From Molossus alvarezi (taxonomy: Eukaryota; Chordata; Mammalia; Chiroptera; Molossidae), in assembly GCA_037176705.1 (NCBI GenBank), contig CM073885.1, forward strand, positions 159,392,290 through 159,456,289: a stretch of DNA of 64,000 nucleotides. Reading direction: 5' to 3'. Shown here one piece after another: positions 12,601 to 27,600 of the stretch. How positions within the stretch are numbered: the stretch's first letter is position 1; the number at the start of each line of letters is the position of its first letter. A program made the translations under genes and the position numbers. Below the pieces are notes generated by a model. That model was not told the DNA's origin, did not search any database, and saw only the letters and a list, made by a program, of their open reading frames with translations.

Positions 12601-15600
12601 TGGTGTCAGTCACACAAAAAAGCCCCTTAGGTCCTTTTATCCAATTTCAAGATTGCTCATCAACTGTTCACCAGCCTTTATGTTCTGACCCTGGGAGCTT
12701 TGCTAATTTTCTGGCTAAAGGTGTTCTCTCAAGTGGCCCCTTCCTGAGGACTGAGTGGGCAATGAATTGGCAACATTATGTAAAACTACCTCTGTGCAAC
12801 AGATCTTGACTCTTTCCAGTAGCTATTTTAAACCCTCAATTCTTTTTTTGTATGACAGTATAAAAAAGCATTTGATGTAAAAGATTTACAAAATCCAGAA
12901 GCCATTAACTGATGCTGAGAATACCCAGAACTTGTATTAATATTTATGATTTTATTTCTCCTGAACTTGTTGTATAAGTATAAACTTTACATTTTGTCTA
13001 GTTTACACGAATGCGGTCACTCTTCGTGTGCTCTGTATAACTCTGTGTTGTAAAGAGAAGCAGTGACAGCAAGCTCCCGGGACTGTGCTGACCCTGAGAG
13101 CACTGGAGGATGTGCGTTCATGCAACTTTGAGGAGCCCCCCTACAGCCTTTTAACAGCCGTTCTGTACCTTCAAGTGGTTGGAGCATCATTCAGGGGCCC
13201 ACCCGTTATGATGGGCCATGTTTCAGAGGGAAACTGTACACAACCCATTATGATGTTTTATTCTTGGACACTTGTCTAAACAGATTCATTGTAAAATTCA
13301 GATGGTATACTTTCTTATAACTTAATTAGGATGTCATGTTGTGGTTAAGACATTTTAACATTAAATATTTGTATCCCAACTTTAAGTCACCATTGGTTTT
13401 TCACTGAGTGTTAGGATTTCCATAAGTTTTTTGTGGGTTTTGTGTCTAAATTTGAATGAATACTACTCTAAGATCGGAAAGAAGTGCTGGTCTTAATTGA
13501 CAAATCAAAAGATTACATTCGATCAAATTTTAGAAACTCTAAAAACTTGGGAGAAACTTGATTGGTCTTGGGAATACTGAAATAGATATTTACTGGGCAC
13601 CTTTCTAGATGCAGGACAATGATGTTCAAGGCAGAGCCCCCAGCTTAACTCAGGCTTTGACATTTTAAAAAATCCTGAGTCAGACAACACAGGAACCAGC
13701 AAGGAAGTCAGGGTTAATGACAGCTGCTCTCTCTAAGTGACACTGAGCAGTTTTAGAATTTAAAGGGAGCCCCATGAACCCGTGGGAGAAAAGGCTTCCA
13801 TGCAGGTTCCCCAGATGGGAATCCAGTGTGCAGGCCAGTCACAGCAAACATGGGGCAACTGCAGATGAAGGGACACCAGGAGCAGAAATATGGTGCATTA
13901 TACCTGTGTGCCGAGGGGGCCTTGACACAAATGTGAATTTCAGTCTAGTTGAAAGGGGAAATCATTGGAATATTATATGTAGAGAAATGATGCTAATTCT
14001 ATAAAGAGAGGGAGAGGAACAGAGAGCGCGTGAGAGAGAAGTGACTGTGTAAGCATGGAAGAAGCAGGGAGGTGGGTAGAAGGCTGGCACAGGTATTCAA
14101 GTGAGACTCAACAGTGTCTTGCAAAAAAACACACCAGACAGTAAGGGCCCCAATAGGCTGACTTAGAGAAATGAGGTCAATCTAAATGTAGTGCTTTAGA
14201 CATCAGTGACAAGGCACAGAAAAACATGTGCAGATGACTTTTACACATGACTTCATACACAGATAAATGCAAATAAAACTGTACTGTAGATTCTCTGGTA
14301 TTGGAAAAGATCCATAAACTTGACACTCAGTGTTTTGGGAGGGCTGTGAAGAAACAGTACTTTATATGTTGCTGGTGGAAGTGCAGAATGGCTCCGCCCA
14401 GGAAGGGATGTTGGCATACTCACCCCACAGTGCAGATGCATTAATCAGGAATCCTACTCTGAGGATTTACTCTGAAGACAAACCCACAAATAGGAAGGAA
14501 CATATTCACATTGTTTCCCTTGCATTATTTTCAAAAAATATATCGCAAATAACTTAATTCCAGTAAGAGAGTGGTAAAATAAACTGATATGTTCTTGCAG
14601 TACACTGCTAAGGAGCTATAAAAAAGAATAAACTATCTCTATCCTGGGATGTGGTGATCTCCAGGATAAGTTACATTAAAAAAGGAAGGAGAAGACATCC
14701 AGTAATCCACGTGAACAGAATCAGGGGAATTGTGTTTTTGCTTATTAAAAAGAAACAAAAAACCCCGAGAGAAAATCTTGTTAATTGTGTGACTTTCATT
14801 CGTTTTTTATTAAGGGGCAGACAGAGCACATATGAAGTAAAAATGCTGTTTGAGTAATGAGTGGACATTTCATACTTTCTGGTGAAATGCTAAATGTTCA
14901 TATTTTGGTTTTGAGTTAATTTGTGAATACTTTGTCAATTTTTTGTACTCAATTTGTCGTATATAAATGCCACATGCATTTTATTTGATCCTTGTAATAT
15001 TTTGAGTTTGGTAATATAGGAATTATATTCATATTATGTGTGAGAAGAAAGGCTCTGAGTGGCATCAGTTGAGTTGTCCATGGTTTGAACAGTCAGGCTG
15101 GATAGAGCAGGAATGTCAGCTCCAGATGCCTGGCACATAGGAATAGCATTTATAGAATGACACGTCATGTGATTAGCCTTGGGGATACTACCTTTTCACA
15201 CATCACTTGTTTTAGTGCATTAAAGTAATTAAACTTTAGGTTTAAAATGGTAACATTAAATAATGTGAGAAGAAATGGAGGAAAATTACTTTTTAGAAAT
15301 GTTCTTAAAAGTCCAAGACACAGAGCAAAGTACTTTTTAAAAATACATACAGCCCTGGCCAGTTTGGCTCAGCAGTTAGAGCATCGGCCTGCAGACCAGA
15401 GATTCCCAGGTTTGGTTCCCGCTGGGGGCATGTACCTCAGTTGCAGTTTGTCTCTGGCTTTAGTTGGGGTCATGTGGGTGGCAACTACTTTGTGTGTCTC
15501 TCTCACATCAATGTTTCTCTCTCTTTCTCCCTGCCCCTCTCTCCCTCCCATTCTATCTGAAGATAAATGCAGAAAAGTCCTCAGGTGAGGATTGAAAAAA

Positions 15601-18600
15601 AAACAAATACACACAGAAGAAAGGTATACTTCACTGCATGAAATGTAACAGCTCAGTGAGTCATTCAAATGGATTGAGGATCAAATTCAGGCAATACTGA
15701 GATCCAAGATGAGACAGCTACAGAGGTGGTTGGAAGCCAGAGTGAGAATTGTCAGAGGCCCGGAAACTTGAAGCCAGGCTCCAGGAGCAGAAGACAAGGG
15801 GTCACAGGAGCCTGCTGTGTGCCTTTGGGGAGGCCGCCAGCTTTAGTCTTTCCCCCCAGGATCTGCAAGGAATGGACCAGAGGCTCCCTGGGTAGTTAAG
15901 AGCTGGAGCTTCCTGGTGAAGCTGTCCAAGTGCCACGCCTTTCCTTCACTTCTCTCCCGTTATTAATAACTAGGTGAAGTACAGCAGTGTCAGACTGATG
16001 TGCTTTTAACATATCATTGAGCATTTGGATTCTCTAAGAATCAGCGATGTAGTTTATTTAGATTTGAAGTTTAAATGTTCTTTTAAAACAGAAACATTAT
16101 TTTGTGATTTTGGAAATACTGCCTTAATCATTACACTATCAGGATGTTGGTCCTCTTTCTTACAAGACAGGTTAAGTACTTTAGTACTTTGAGATGGACA
16201 TCACTAAAAAATATCATAGGGTGTGTTTATTTCAAATGAAAACTTCATTATTGCTCATAGTGGCAAACATTGAAGTATTAAAATTTAAATACCTGTTTTA
16301 TATTTGTGCTTAAAATGAATATTACCCCCACCTTGGTGCAAGGTACCTACCTTTACATGTTTATACTCAGGCCTGTGATCAACACCAAAAGGTATTCTTA
16401 TCAAAGCTCCAAGCTAATAATGTGGCGTGGAAGAATAAAGTGAGACTTTAGCTTTGGAAACAGAGGCAGAATTTAAAAATCACTTTGTTGGAAGTATTAA
16501 ATGTCATTATTGTGGAAATGTTCTGTAGATGAGCTTTTGTGCTATCCTTTTAAATCTGTGAGAATGAATAGCCCCCAAAAAACACAACTAACTTAGTTCC
16601 TTTTTTGAATGGAGTTAGAATTAGCCTACCTGTATAAAAAACATTTGCCCAAAACAACTCTCTTGATTTGGGCATATTAGATATATGAGCTGGTATCTGA
16701 CACTAATTGGCCACAGTGTAACTTGCTTCTTGAGACTGTTTCTGGAATGAGCCAGTAATATCAACATAAAAGTAGTGACTGTATTTCTAATTGATAAGTA
16801 GAAGGGGGAAAGTACACATATGATTCATAGATATATTTAGGTGCAGGTTTTTAAAAAAAATCTAAGATGTATCCTGATTTAATTACACATATACAGAAAG
16901 ATTCTACAATTTTGAACTGTCAGTTTTGTTTTTTTAATCTTCACCCAAGGACATTTTTGCATTTATCTTCAGATGGGGGCAGGGGGGAGAAAGAGAGAGA
17001 GAGAAAAACATCGATATGAGAGAGACACATTGACTGCTTACCACCCACATGATCGCAACGGGGGCAGGGGTATGAACTGCAACTGAGGTACATGCCCTTA
17101 ATGGGAACCAAACCTGGGATTCTCTGGTCTGCAGGCTGATGCTCTAACCACTGAGCCAAACCAGCCAGGGCTGTCAATAATTTTTATATTGTTGTCTTTA
17201 TTAAAATTGGCTTGTTACTTTTCCTAAAAACTCCTCCCAACACTGTTACATAATTAAAATGGATGTGTAATTATTTTTAAAATTGTGTAATTTTCTGCGT
17301 AACTAAATTCTTATGTTTTTCTCTTCTTCCTACACAGAGACGGATTTAGAACTAATCCCTTCAGACAATCCAAGGGCTAGTACCATTTTCCTAAAGAAAT
17401 CTCAAAAGAATGGTAAGTCAAAATAGGATTTTTGTGACAGGATTTTATTTGAACAAATCAAAATAATTAGTTGTTTATATATGAGGATCGAAGTTGTGAT
17501 TTGGGCTTTATTTTACATTGTGCTCAACCACATGATCCGATCTCACATCTAGAACTTTTAAGCTGTTGAAGACTCTCTCATCCTAACTTAATGCTGCCAG
17601 GGTGCATGAGAGCCACAGAGCCTGAGGGGTTCCCAGAAGCTTCGCATCAGCACATGACACTGGTGTCCACTTCCTGGGTCCTGTTTGTTTTAAGACAAGA
17701 GTCAGAAGTGTAGGTTTTATTTGTTGTTGTTGTTTGTGTTGTGTTTTCTTTTAAGGGCTGGAGACACTCACAGGTCTCGAAATACCCTCGCAGGTAAGAG
17801 TGATTAACAAGCTGAAAGCTGAATTTGAAGGAAACACTAGCTAAAACCAGCCCCAGAAGTGTAGGTTTTCATATTCTGCTTGCTGGCTTAGTTTCCTTCA
17901 CGTTATGTTACATGGAGTTTACTTGCTTACCAGGGCACACGTGGTCAAGATTTCATCGCTTACGACAGCAGAAGTACCAAAGGGAAGGTTCCATTATCTG
18001 TGAAGGAACACAGCACAGTAAAAGATGAGAGTTTTAACATGTGTTTTCATGGTATGTGTGTATTTGACTGCCTGGAGCTGATCATTTTTGGTCAGAATTG
18101 CTGTATCTCCAGTGTCTCCCACAGCCACGCGCTGCTCACATGTAGAGACAGTGGAGACAGTACAGGAGATGCTCTCCCACAGCCTCTCTTCAGTCCTGAG
18201 GAGTGTGTGCCCGTGATGCCCGTCCTCATTGAAGGAGGCTGTGAGGGAAACAGGACAGCCCATGACCCTCTTTGGAGCATCTGTGTTTCTTCTGATCTCT
18301 GTTAGAGCAAAACCATTTTGTGTCATACATTTGTTTAGTTAGGTTAGCCACACTCATTTTAAATTTAAATTAGATAGATGAGTTTGCAGTTGAGTAAAGA
18401 CCCACTAATTTTTTGTGTGTGAGATATTCTAGTTGATTACCAGTAAGTGATTCAGGGTATTTCCAGATCTCTGGCCAGAAACTGGCTGATAGAGCTGTCA
18501 ACTGTTCGATCTTGTGATTCAGGAGGAATGGGTGTAAATGTAGAATCAGAAACTATGACTGAGTAGTGGTTCAGATGCACAACAGGTAAACTTTGTATTA

Positions 18601-21600
18601 GCTGTGTTTCTCAACTGGCTTGGTTTGCTTTGCCTTTTACTTCTTTACATGGAGAGACTTTCATGTATACCTGATAGAGAGCATCTGTTAGGTCAAAAAG
18701 TAAAACTTAGTTTTAAGTTATTTCTTTATGGAACTCAACTTTCTAGGTGATTTAAGTTATAAATTTTATTGGAAATTATAAAAAGAGTGAAATAAAGTTT
18801 TGTCTTCTTTTGTATGTTGGTAATCTTTCAGGTAATCAGTAATATGTGTTTTTCTATGTCACTTGTATCAGAGTTGATAAGTTAATTTTTTTTATTCTTA
18901 GTGCAAGGAAAGAACATGAAGAACAATTCATACCATGTAAGTAACCACTTGTAAGGTTAAGTAAGAAATTAAAAATTTGAATGAAAAATTAAGAGATAAA
19001 CCGCAGAACTTATAGGCATGTACCCAACATGCATGAACATAGCCAACAAAGCTGGGGACTAGGTGGGGGGAATGAGGAGGAGGGTGTCAATGGGGGAAAA
19101 AAGGAGAAACATCTGTAACAAAAATAAATTAATAAAAATAAATAAATTAAATAAATAAATAAATAAATAAAATGATAAAAAAGAAAAAAGAAAAATTATC
19201 TGCCATGATTTTAAAAAATATATAATGGTCCCAATATCATTAGCATGGACCTTTTTGTAGATTTTCTAAATCTCTCTTGTTATCTTTACGATCAAATTTA
19301 CATATTCAGGAAAGATTTTTGCTTACAAATGCCCAATTTTTAAGGGGTTCTGATCTTTAAGTTAGATTTCAATAATATGGTTGTGGTATAAAGCTCTGTC
19401 TTCATTTTTAGCTCTAGTTGTTAATCTTGTTGTTTAGCAAAGTGAACAACAATGTCCTAGTTCAGTCAGTTGTTAGCACTATATGTGGACTTACTGTCCT
19501 AGCAGCTGAAAGTTCAGGAGGAATGTGTGTAAATGTAGAATCAGAAACTATGACTGAGTAGTGGTTCCGTCTCCATGTGGCCTTATTTCCACCCTCTCCC
19601 TCAACATGTGACATGGTTATTATTGAATCAGAATCACTGTTCACATGATTGTGGCTGTGTAAGTACTTCTACTGCTGAGCGGTAGGGTTCTCTGGCTGTT
19701 CCTCTCTCCTGTACACCCTTCATTCTTCTTCTCTAATATGACTGAAATCTGAGCACCTCTCCTCCTCCCCAGGACACTCCAAACCCCTTATGCCTGGTCA
19801 ACATCATCTCAGAGCCCAATGCAGAGAGTAGGCTGGTCTCTCTGCTTCAAAAATAATGTTTTTGTACCTAAGTCTTCATTTGTGTGTTGTGTGTTGTGTG
19901 TGTGTGTGTGTGTGTGTATGTGTAATAAATTTTGGACTATATTCACTTATTTTCTAACGTCAACTTTATTTATGAATATGCTGTAGCATTCATCACAAGC
20001 TTGTCAAAAATATTTTCCATTTACTAAACACATTTGTTACATTTCTTATTGGAAGCAATATCCCCAGCCTGTGTTACCTATTCTAGCACAGACTGGGTTC
20101 CCTAGGCCTGCTCTACTCCTGTTTTTGGGGGAGCATATTTCTTTAAAGTCATCTGGGTCCCACATAACTGCTATCTTGTGTTGGATCCCCTCTGTCTTAG
20201 ATCGGTGATTTGCAACCTTTTTCATCTTATGGCAGACATAACCTAATGGCAAAATTCTGTGGCACACTGAAAAGATATATTTGGCCAATCTGACACATGG
20301 TAAAATAGGTATAATTTTGATTCACTTTCACAGAATATCTATTGTGTTGGCTGTTGTCATTATTTTAACTTGACAGTCTAAGGGAATAGAGGTCACTGCC
20401 CCTGTCTAAATAGTCAGGTATGTGATGTTTTAAAAATTCTTCAGAGACACTGGTGGAAAGGCTCTGTCCCAGATTGTGTGTCTTCCTCTCTCTTGTCATA
20501 TGCCCCTGTTTTACTGGAGCTCTTTTTCCTGGGAAAAGACCCATGAGCAGATTTTTTTTTTAGAAATGTAGCTTCTGTGGAATGCCTCCTACTTAATAAA
20601 GTATGGAATTCTAGGTTGAAGTTAATTTTTGCACTTGTAAAGACATTTCTGCTGTTTTCCCATTCCAGTGTTGCTCTTAAATCTGTTGACATTGTATGAT
20701 ATGTTGTATATTACCAATTCTAGTTATTTCCACATCCCCTTCTTCTCTGGAAATGTTTAGAAATTTCTGTGTTCCTGAAATTCTGAACTTTTATATTGTG
20801 ATTTAATATGTACTTTTTCACTTTATTGTGACCATTAAGACTGCTGATCTTAGCTACTTTCATGAAATTTTTTTTCTTTTATAATTTCTGTATTCCTTCT
20901 TTTTTCTAGTATTCTCATTTCTCAGAATTTGGAACTCTTAGACCAGTATTCCTGCACGGATCTCTAAATCGTCCCATCTCTTATTTTTCTTTTTGTTTTT
21001 TCTCTACTTCCTGTAGATTTTCTTGACTTTATGCTCCAACATTTTTATAATTCATTTTGCCCATCCTGTTTTTAATTTATAGTGTTCTTTTATATCCTGT
21101 CAAGCTTTTTAAAATAGTATTTTGTTCTTTTATCAATGCAAATTTGTGCCTTTAGGTGGTTAAGAATTATTTTTTAAAGTGTTTCATTAGACCCTCAATT
21201 TTATCACTCATTAATTTTCTTCTTTTTTATTCAGTAGTTTTAGTTTGCAAAGGACAACTTTTATGCTGATACTATAGATTCTAAGTTGCTCTATTAAAGT
21301 AATCACTTAAAAAATGTGATGTTCTTAGCATGTAGATTTTAGGAAATGTTTTCAACTCTTTCTGTGTGAGTTCAGATTTTTAAAAAATCAATGTCATTGG
21401 GGTGACATTAGTGAATAACTATATATAGGTTTGAAGTGTCAATTTCTAAGATACATAATCAGTATATTGCATTGTGTGCCCACCACACAAAGTCAGTAAA
21501 CTTCAGCTTTACCTTTTAATGGGTTAACATGAGACAGACAGTAGGCACAATGGTGGGGGCAGGATTTCATCAGGTTCTTCACTTTTTAGTAAGGTTTCAG

Positions 21601-24600
21601 ATGTCACTTGTTAGACTTCTACGTATGGTTATATTTTTCTCTTTGCTATTGAACTTGATAGGTCTACTAAGTAATCCCTTCCCTTTTTTGCAAAGATTGG
21701 AAAAGTCCATCTACTCTGCCATTTGTGCTGAATGAATGAAGATGCTGTAGGATTTTTGTCCCTGTCTATTCTAGTGGCCAATCTAAATACTTATGAACAC
21801 TAAATTGTCAACAGTATTTTGGCTCTTTGGTTTTTATTTTTGATTATTTCTATTTTTGTCTTTGTGTTTGTCAGTGTAGTTTATTGAGGTTGTAAGCCAG
21901 CAATAGTAAGATTTTAACCATAAAGAACAATTGTTTTACATTTTCAAGCAGGATGAGGGAAAGTAACCTCTGGCAGCCAGTATAGGCAGGCTTTGCTAGG
22001 AGGCTTAGTTCTGTCGCCCTCTATTGGATACAGATATTAAAACTGAAAAGTTGGAATAGTTGGGAATGGGCCTGGGGTGAAGGGGAAATGTTCCCTGTTT
22101 CTTTGGTTGGATGTAGCCAGTAGACTAAGTTGCTGTTACTAGCTGAGCCCCATTAGAGCTGTGAGCCAGTGTCTAAATTAAATATTTTAAATGTTTTAGC
22201 ACTAACATTTTCAAATACAAACCAGTATACGTACATAATAGAAAAAGTTAAATAGAGAAAAATGAGAGCACATATCACCCAAAGCTTTACCCACGAGTAT
22301 TTATTTTGGTGCAATTTCTTTCTATTCTTTTCACTCCCCCATATATGTATATATAGGTTTTGGGTCATAGTGGACTTTATTGTGGTATTTTATATGCCAT
22401 ATTATATCTTGATAGTAGTGATCTTAAAAGATAACTTTCCATTTAGCATAAAAGTATTTAAATGTATTTTCATACTGTATTTGTCCTTTTGCGATTCTAA
22501 ATGTACATTACATATTAACTACATAGCTTAAGGAACATATCAGAATTGTAACTATAGTTAAACATTTCAAGCATGAAGGAGAATGTATTCCTCCAGATAG
22601 TGATTCCTTTAGAAAATATGCCATCTGGCACTTGTTGTTCATGAGGAATACGTGGCTTTGAAGTAATGCATTTGAAACAGGCAAATGGTGTCTTATATAA
22701 TATAGAGATTTGTCTAATTATTGGCTACTGGCAGTTTGTAAGTGCTCTGTATTTTAAAAGACATCACCTAGATTTTCCCCCTGTCCTATCTTTGGTGTAT
22801 TTGTGGGAGTACCGATGGAAACGTATGGCAGATGATGAAAGCTGCTTTATATTAATGTGAGGAAGGAAGGCTCATCTAAATTAGTTTATAAAATACAACA
22901 AAACTGGACATAGACGACAATGCCCTGGGGGGTGGCGGTAGGGAAGAGGGTGTCAATGGGGGAAACAGAAAAACATCTGTAACAAAAATTAATTTATTAA
23001 TTTTTAAAAATACAACAAAACTGATATAGTAGACAGTTACCTAGACATAAACACAGTAGGAACAATGGTCCAAGTGTGTCACCAGGGAGGAAAGTGTTGG
23101 GTGCCTAGCAACAGGGCAAACTGGGACACCAAGTGTTGTAGGGTGGATCTTGGCCTCAGGGTGACCTTCCCTTCCGAGCTTATCTCTGGACAGTGAGTTT
23201 CTGATCTGCATCAAATAATCTTAGGAACAGAATCTCAGTTTTGTTTTGTTTTTATCCTCACCCGAGAACATTTTTTCATTTTTGTTCAGATAGAGTGGGA
23301 GGGACAGAGAGGAAGAGAGAGAGAAACATTGACATGAAAGGGACACATCGAGTGGCTGCCACTCACACGACCCAACCAGGGCTGGGGACAAACTGCAATA
23401 GAGGTACATGCCCTTAGTGGAACTGAACCCGGGTCTCTCTGGACCACAGGGCGACACGCTAACCGCTGACCCAAACTGGCCAGGGCAAATTTCGGTTCCT
23501 ATCACCACAGAGACAGAGGTTTAGATAAGCTAGAGATAACATCTAGCCCCAGAAAAGCAGCAAGGCTAGTCTGGGACAATGTCTTGAATGATATCAGGAC
23601 CAGCTTCAGTGACTAATGACCCCCTGTCTTGGCACCAAACACCCAGTAGTGACCATAGCCCTGAGGGGACACACTTCAAAAGTTTATGAATATTCTCTTC
23701 ACATTGTCTCTTCAGACCCTAATCCTAACCCTACCATTGAGCCCAACTGGGCAGGGCAAGAAAACAATGGAATGTTTAATTATTTGACATTTTAACCAAG
23801 AAAAAACACTTTTATAGGTTTAACTAACTGTGATATTTTATCGCATTTCCCTTACTCTTCAGGTGCCTCCAGGTCTCTGTGGAAAACACAGCTCGTGCTC
23901 AACCATCTTTTTAGATGAGAGCACAATATCTGAGCCTAATGTTAGGATCACCGTGCATTGGTGAGTACAAATAGGTTGCCCAGGGCTCAGCAACAGATCC
24001 CTTATGCTACAGGCATCCTGCCCTATGTAATTTCAGTCATTTAATTGTCCTTTTCAGTGATCATGGTGAGAAACTGCTGTCAAGTATATAGTGATTTTAG
24101 GTTCCATTATAATCCTAGAGTGGATGGAAAAAAGGAAAACCAGTAAGCAAGTTAAACATCCCCTCAAAAGTATTTATCTTTACTTGCTGCATTACTGTAG
24201 TTGAGACATTGCTGAACAATGAAAGTAGAGGTGCATTTTATTGAATGTTTTTAGAAAAAGTATTTCTTTATGGGATCTAGACCTCTAACCATGTGTGCTC
24301 CTCTGGAAGCTCCTCCTGGAAGAAGGAACAGCTTGTCCCCTGCTGGCACCAGAGTGCATCTGCCTTTAGGTTTAATTGAATTTGTCAGGTTTCCTTGATC
24401 ATACATGTTTTTTTCCTGCACTATTTTTATATAGAAATTCAATTCTCCTTCCAAAAAAAAAAATAAAAAAAAATGCGTCAAACCAGGCTTAAGGAAAGAG
24501 CTTTCAAGCTAATTTATTTGTAAATAAAATTTGTTCAACTAAGGTTTTAATGTTATAGATGTATTAAATTTTGTTATCACTGATGCCACTTTTTTCAAAA

Positions 24601-27600
24601 TCTATGTTTCTAAACACAGGCATTTCATTTCTCCTCCCCTGACACATTCTCTCAGTCTCACAGGAGTTTTGATAAGCTGAGGAAGGATGGCAGGCATTAT
24701 GAAATGGAGAAGAGCATTCAGCGTGGTTCTGATTTTAACCCTAATTCATCTGTTCTCAAACTTGCTGCACATTGCAGTCACCTGGGAAGCTTTAAAAACC
24801 ATCCAAGTCACACCTAGTGTCAGTTCAACCAAGGCTGTTTTTAAAGCTTTTCTGACAATCACATGTCCAGCTGAGCTTGGGCACCATGCAGCCTGGTGAG
24901 AGCATAGGAGAAAGTAAACTCACTGCTTGGCGGCCTTGAGCAAGTCAGTTTCAAGCCCTGGTCACCTCATCTGTGAAATGGTTTGTTGGCTTAAATGTCA
25001 TCACAAGTTCACTGGTTCTTTTCAACTTACATGCTTCAAATTCTGTGATTTTAAAATCAATAAGATGAAACTGTTTGAAGTGCTATAGAAGTTAGTATTT
25101 TTTTTTAATCCTCACTCGAGGACATTTTTGCATGTATCTTCAGATAGAGTGGGAAGAAGAGAGGGAGAAGAGAAAGAGAGAAACATCAACGTGAGAGAGA
25201 CACATCAAGTGTTTGCCACCCACACGACCCCAACAGGGGCCAGGGACAAACTGCAACCAAGGCATACACTCCTAGTGGGAACCGAACCTGGGACTCTCCA
25301 GTCCACGGGCTGATGCTCTAACCACTGACCCAAACTGGACAGGGCAGAAGTTAGTATTTTTTTATTTTTTTTATTTTTTATCCTCACCCGAGGACACCTT
25401 TCCATTTTTTGTTCAGGTAGAGTGGGAGGGAGAGAGAGAGGAACAGAGAGAGAGAAACATCAATGTGAAGAGACACATCGAGTGGTTGCCACCTGCACAA
25501 CCGACCAGGGCCGGGGACAAACTGCAACCGAGGTACGTGCCCTTAGCGGGAACCGAACCCGGGTCTCTCAGGACCGCAGGCCGACGCTCTAACCGCTGAG
25601 CCAAACCGGCCAGGGCAGAAGTTAGTATTTTTAATGCTAACAATGTTACGGGCCCTATTACAAGTGCTACTCTTCTGTAGTCTGAGTTAGAAAATTTAGA
25701 TTTGCTTTCCCTCAATTATTTTGAGCTTCATTTTAGACACTGGGGGCAAAGAGGAAAAGCATATCACTTAACCTACAGCACTCCTTGGTTTCCTGTTGCA
25801 GAGTGTCTGTGAATACCTTAGGAACACGGTAACTTACACCGTAGCTGAGGACATACACCTGCTCATTAAAGCTGTTTTGAACTAATTTGGAAATAAATGT
25901 TATTAATATTACACTGTGTCCTATTATGCTGCCTGGTTAGCACTGCTTATTTTAGTAGATTTAGACCTATTGATTTTATAGGATTTTATATCTGCCATTA
26001 CATTTTCTCATAATTATGTAAAAGTGATCTTAAATGACTTTATTTGGTGTGGAGCATTTTATTTACCATCGGGGAAAAGATACAAAATGGGTAGGTAGGT
26101 GGAAAAGCTACTGTGTGACTTAAGTTTAAGCATGTGTACAGATAGATGTGACTTGTTTAGGAGGAAAGGTTTTGTGGGTAGAAGGCAAATGACAGGGGAG
26201 ATGTGTAATAACGTGTATTATAATAATCATCCGAACATGTTTTCTGACAGCACATTCCGTAGCATTTTGGTTTTCCTCATATTGCTAAAAGGCAAAGAAC
26301 TCCAACAAGGTGAAAAGTGCCCATGTGCTGTTCTGAGTGAGGATTCCATGGCCACTGGGCAGCTGGGCAGGTCTTCCCCCACCACAACCCCTTTTCAGAC
26401 ATGTCTTCAGACCTCACATAAAATCAATTGTTAACATTTTTTTTTTCTTTCCATAGCCTGGTATTTGCGATATATTATCACATTAAGAACAGGTGAGCTT
26501 TAAAACCTTTCTTCTTATTCTATCTAATCAACATACAAGATACAAAGTTTAGTGTTAGGCAATAACTACAGACATTATTGGAGTAAGCCATAGAGTGCTT
26601 TTACTACATTATTGAAGTAAATCATTGGTTTTTAAAAGTTATTGAAGATCCCAAAGCATATTTGTTTATGTGAGCTGTACTGATGTTTTCTGTATTAGAA
26701 ATTAAAATTGAGAACTAAACAATAAGTCCTTGTATCTTGGAACATGTATTTTCATAGCGCTGTTGAAATTTTGAGCTAATTTTTTGTTGTGGCAGATGGC
26801 CTTGTAGTAATAGGACGTTTAGCAGCCTCCCTGGCCTCTACTCACTAGATGCCAAAAGCACCCTCTTTCCACACCACGTGGTGACAGCAAAAACTCTCCA
26901 ACCATGGCCAAATGATTCCCGGGGTACAAAAATCACCTTTGACTAAACACCATAGTATTTACATAAATTTTTCTTTTTTTAGTCCTCACTTGAGAACATT
27001 TTTCTATTTATCTTCTGATAGAAAGTGAGAGAGAGAGAGAGAGAGAAACATCCGTGTAGAGACACATTGATTGGTTGCCTCCCACATGACTCCAACCAGG
27101 GCCAGGTATCCAGGCACATGCCCCTGACCAGAATTGAACCCACAGGTGTTTGGACCAAGGGCTCATGCTCTAACCTCTGAACCAAACCAACCAGGGCTAC
27201 ATCATTTTTTATACAATTTAATTTTTTTCAATAACAAAATAGTTTGGCTGAAATTGTGTTATCTATTTATGTTTCTACAAATCTCTTTGTGTCTGGTTTA
27301 ATAGAAGACAGCTGGTTCTCATGTACATCCTGTCCTTAATCATTTGTAATATTTCAGTCATCTCAATAATTTGATTAAAAAAAACAATATAGAGAAGACC
27401 CTGCCTCAAGTACCCCGAAGGCTATAAAAGGGTGTATTTTTAAAGCCTTCAGAATATTGTGCACATTCTTTGATACTGTAGCAAAAGTCCACAAGTACTG
27501 GTTTCTTAAATTAGTTCCAGTGGAATTTTAAATCATATCCCTGAAATTGTAGTTAGGTCTGTGTTAAATTACTGCTCATGTATCTACCTTGTCTGCTGAA

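Larger units (their letters stand above)
10191..17337. other. Rest of intron 1
   Basis: Apart from the SINEs, L1 pieces and triplet run listed, I see no exon or RNA gene. Open frames at 12600-12809 and 13085-13279 have no family features. Confidence 0.6.
17794..23862. other. Intron 3
   Basis: AT-rich with the listed repeats. 21370-21510 resembles an old L1 3' UTR (CATTGGGGTGACATTAGTGA). No exon seen. Confidence 0.55.
24561..26456. other. Rest of intron 4
   Basis: The two tandem SINEs are the only clear features. The open frame at 26099-26434 is unremarkable. Confidence 0.55.

Noticed and set aside
15247..15588. 113-codon open frame
   Set aside because: Mostly a translated SINE ([17 protein letters not shown] peptide recurs wherever this SINE occurs).
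23718..23740. CCCTAATCCTAACCC, telomere-like
   Set aside because: Only two to three imperfect units; more likely chance or the worn end of a SINE.
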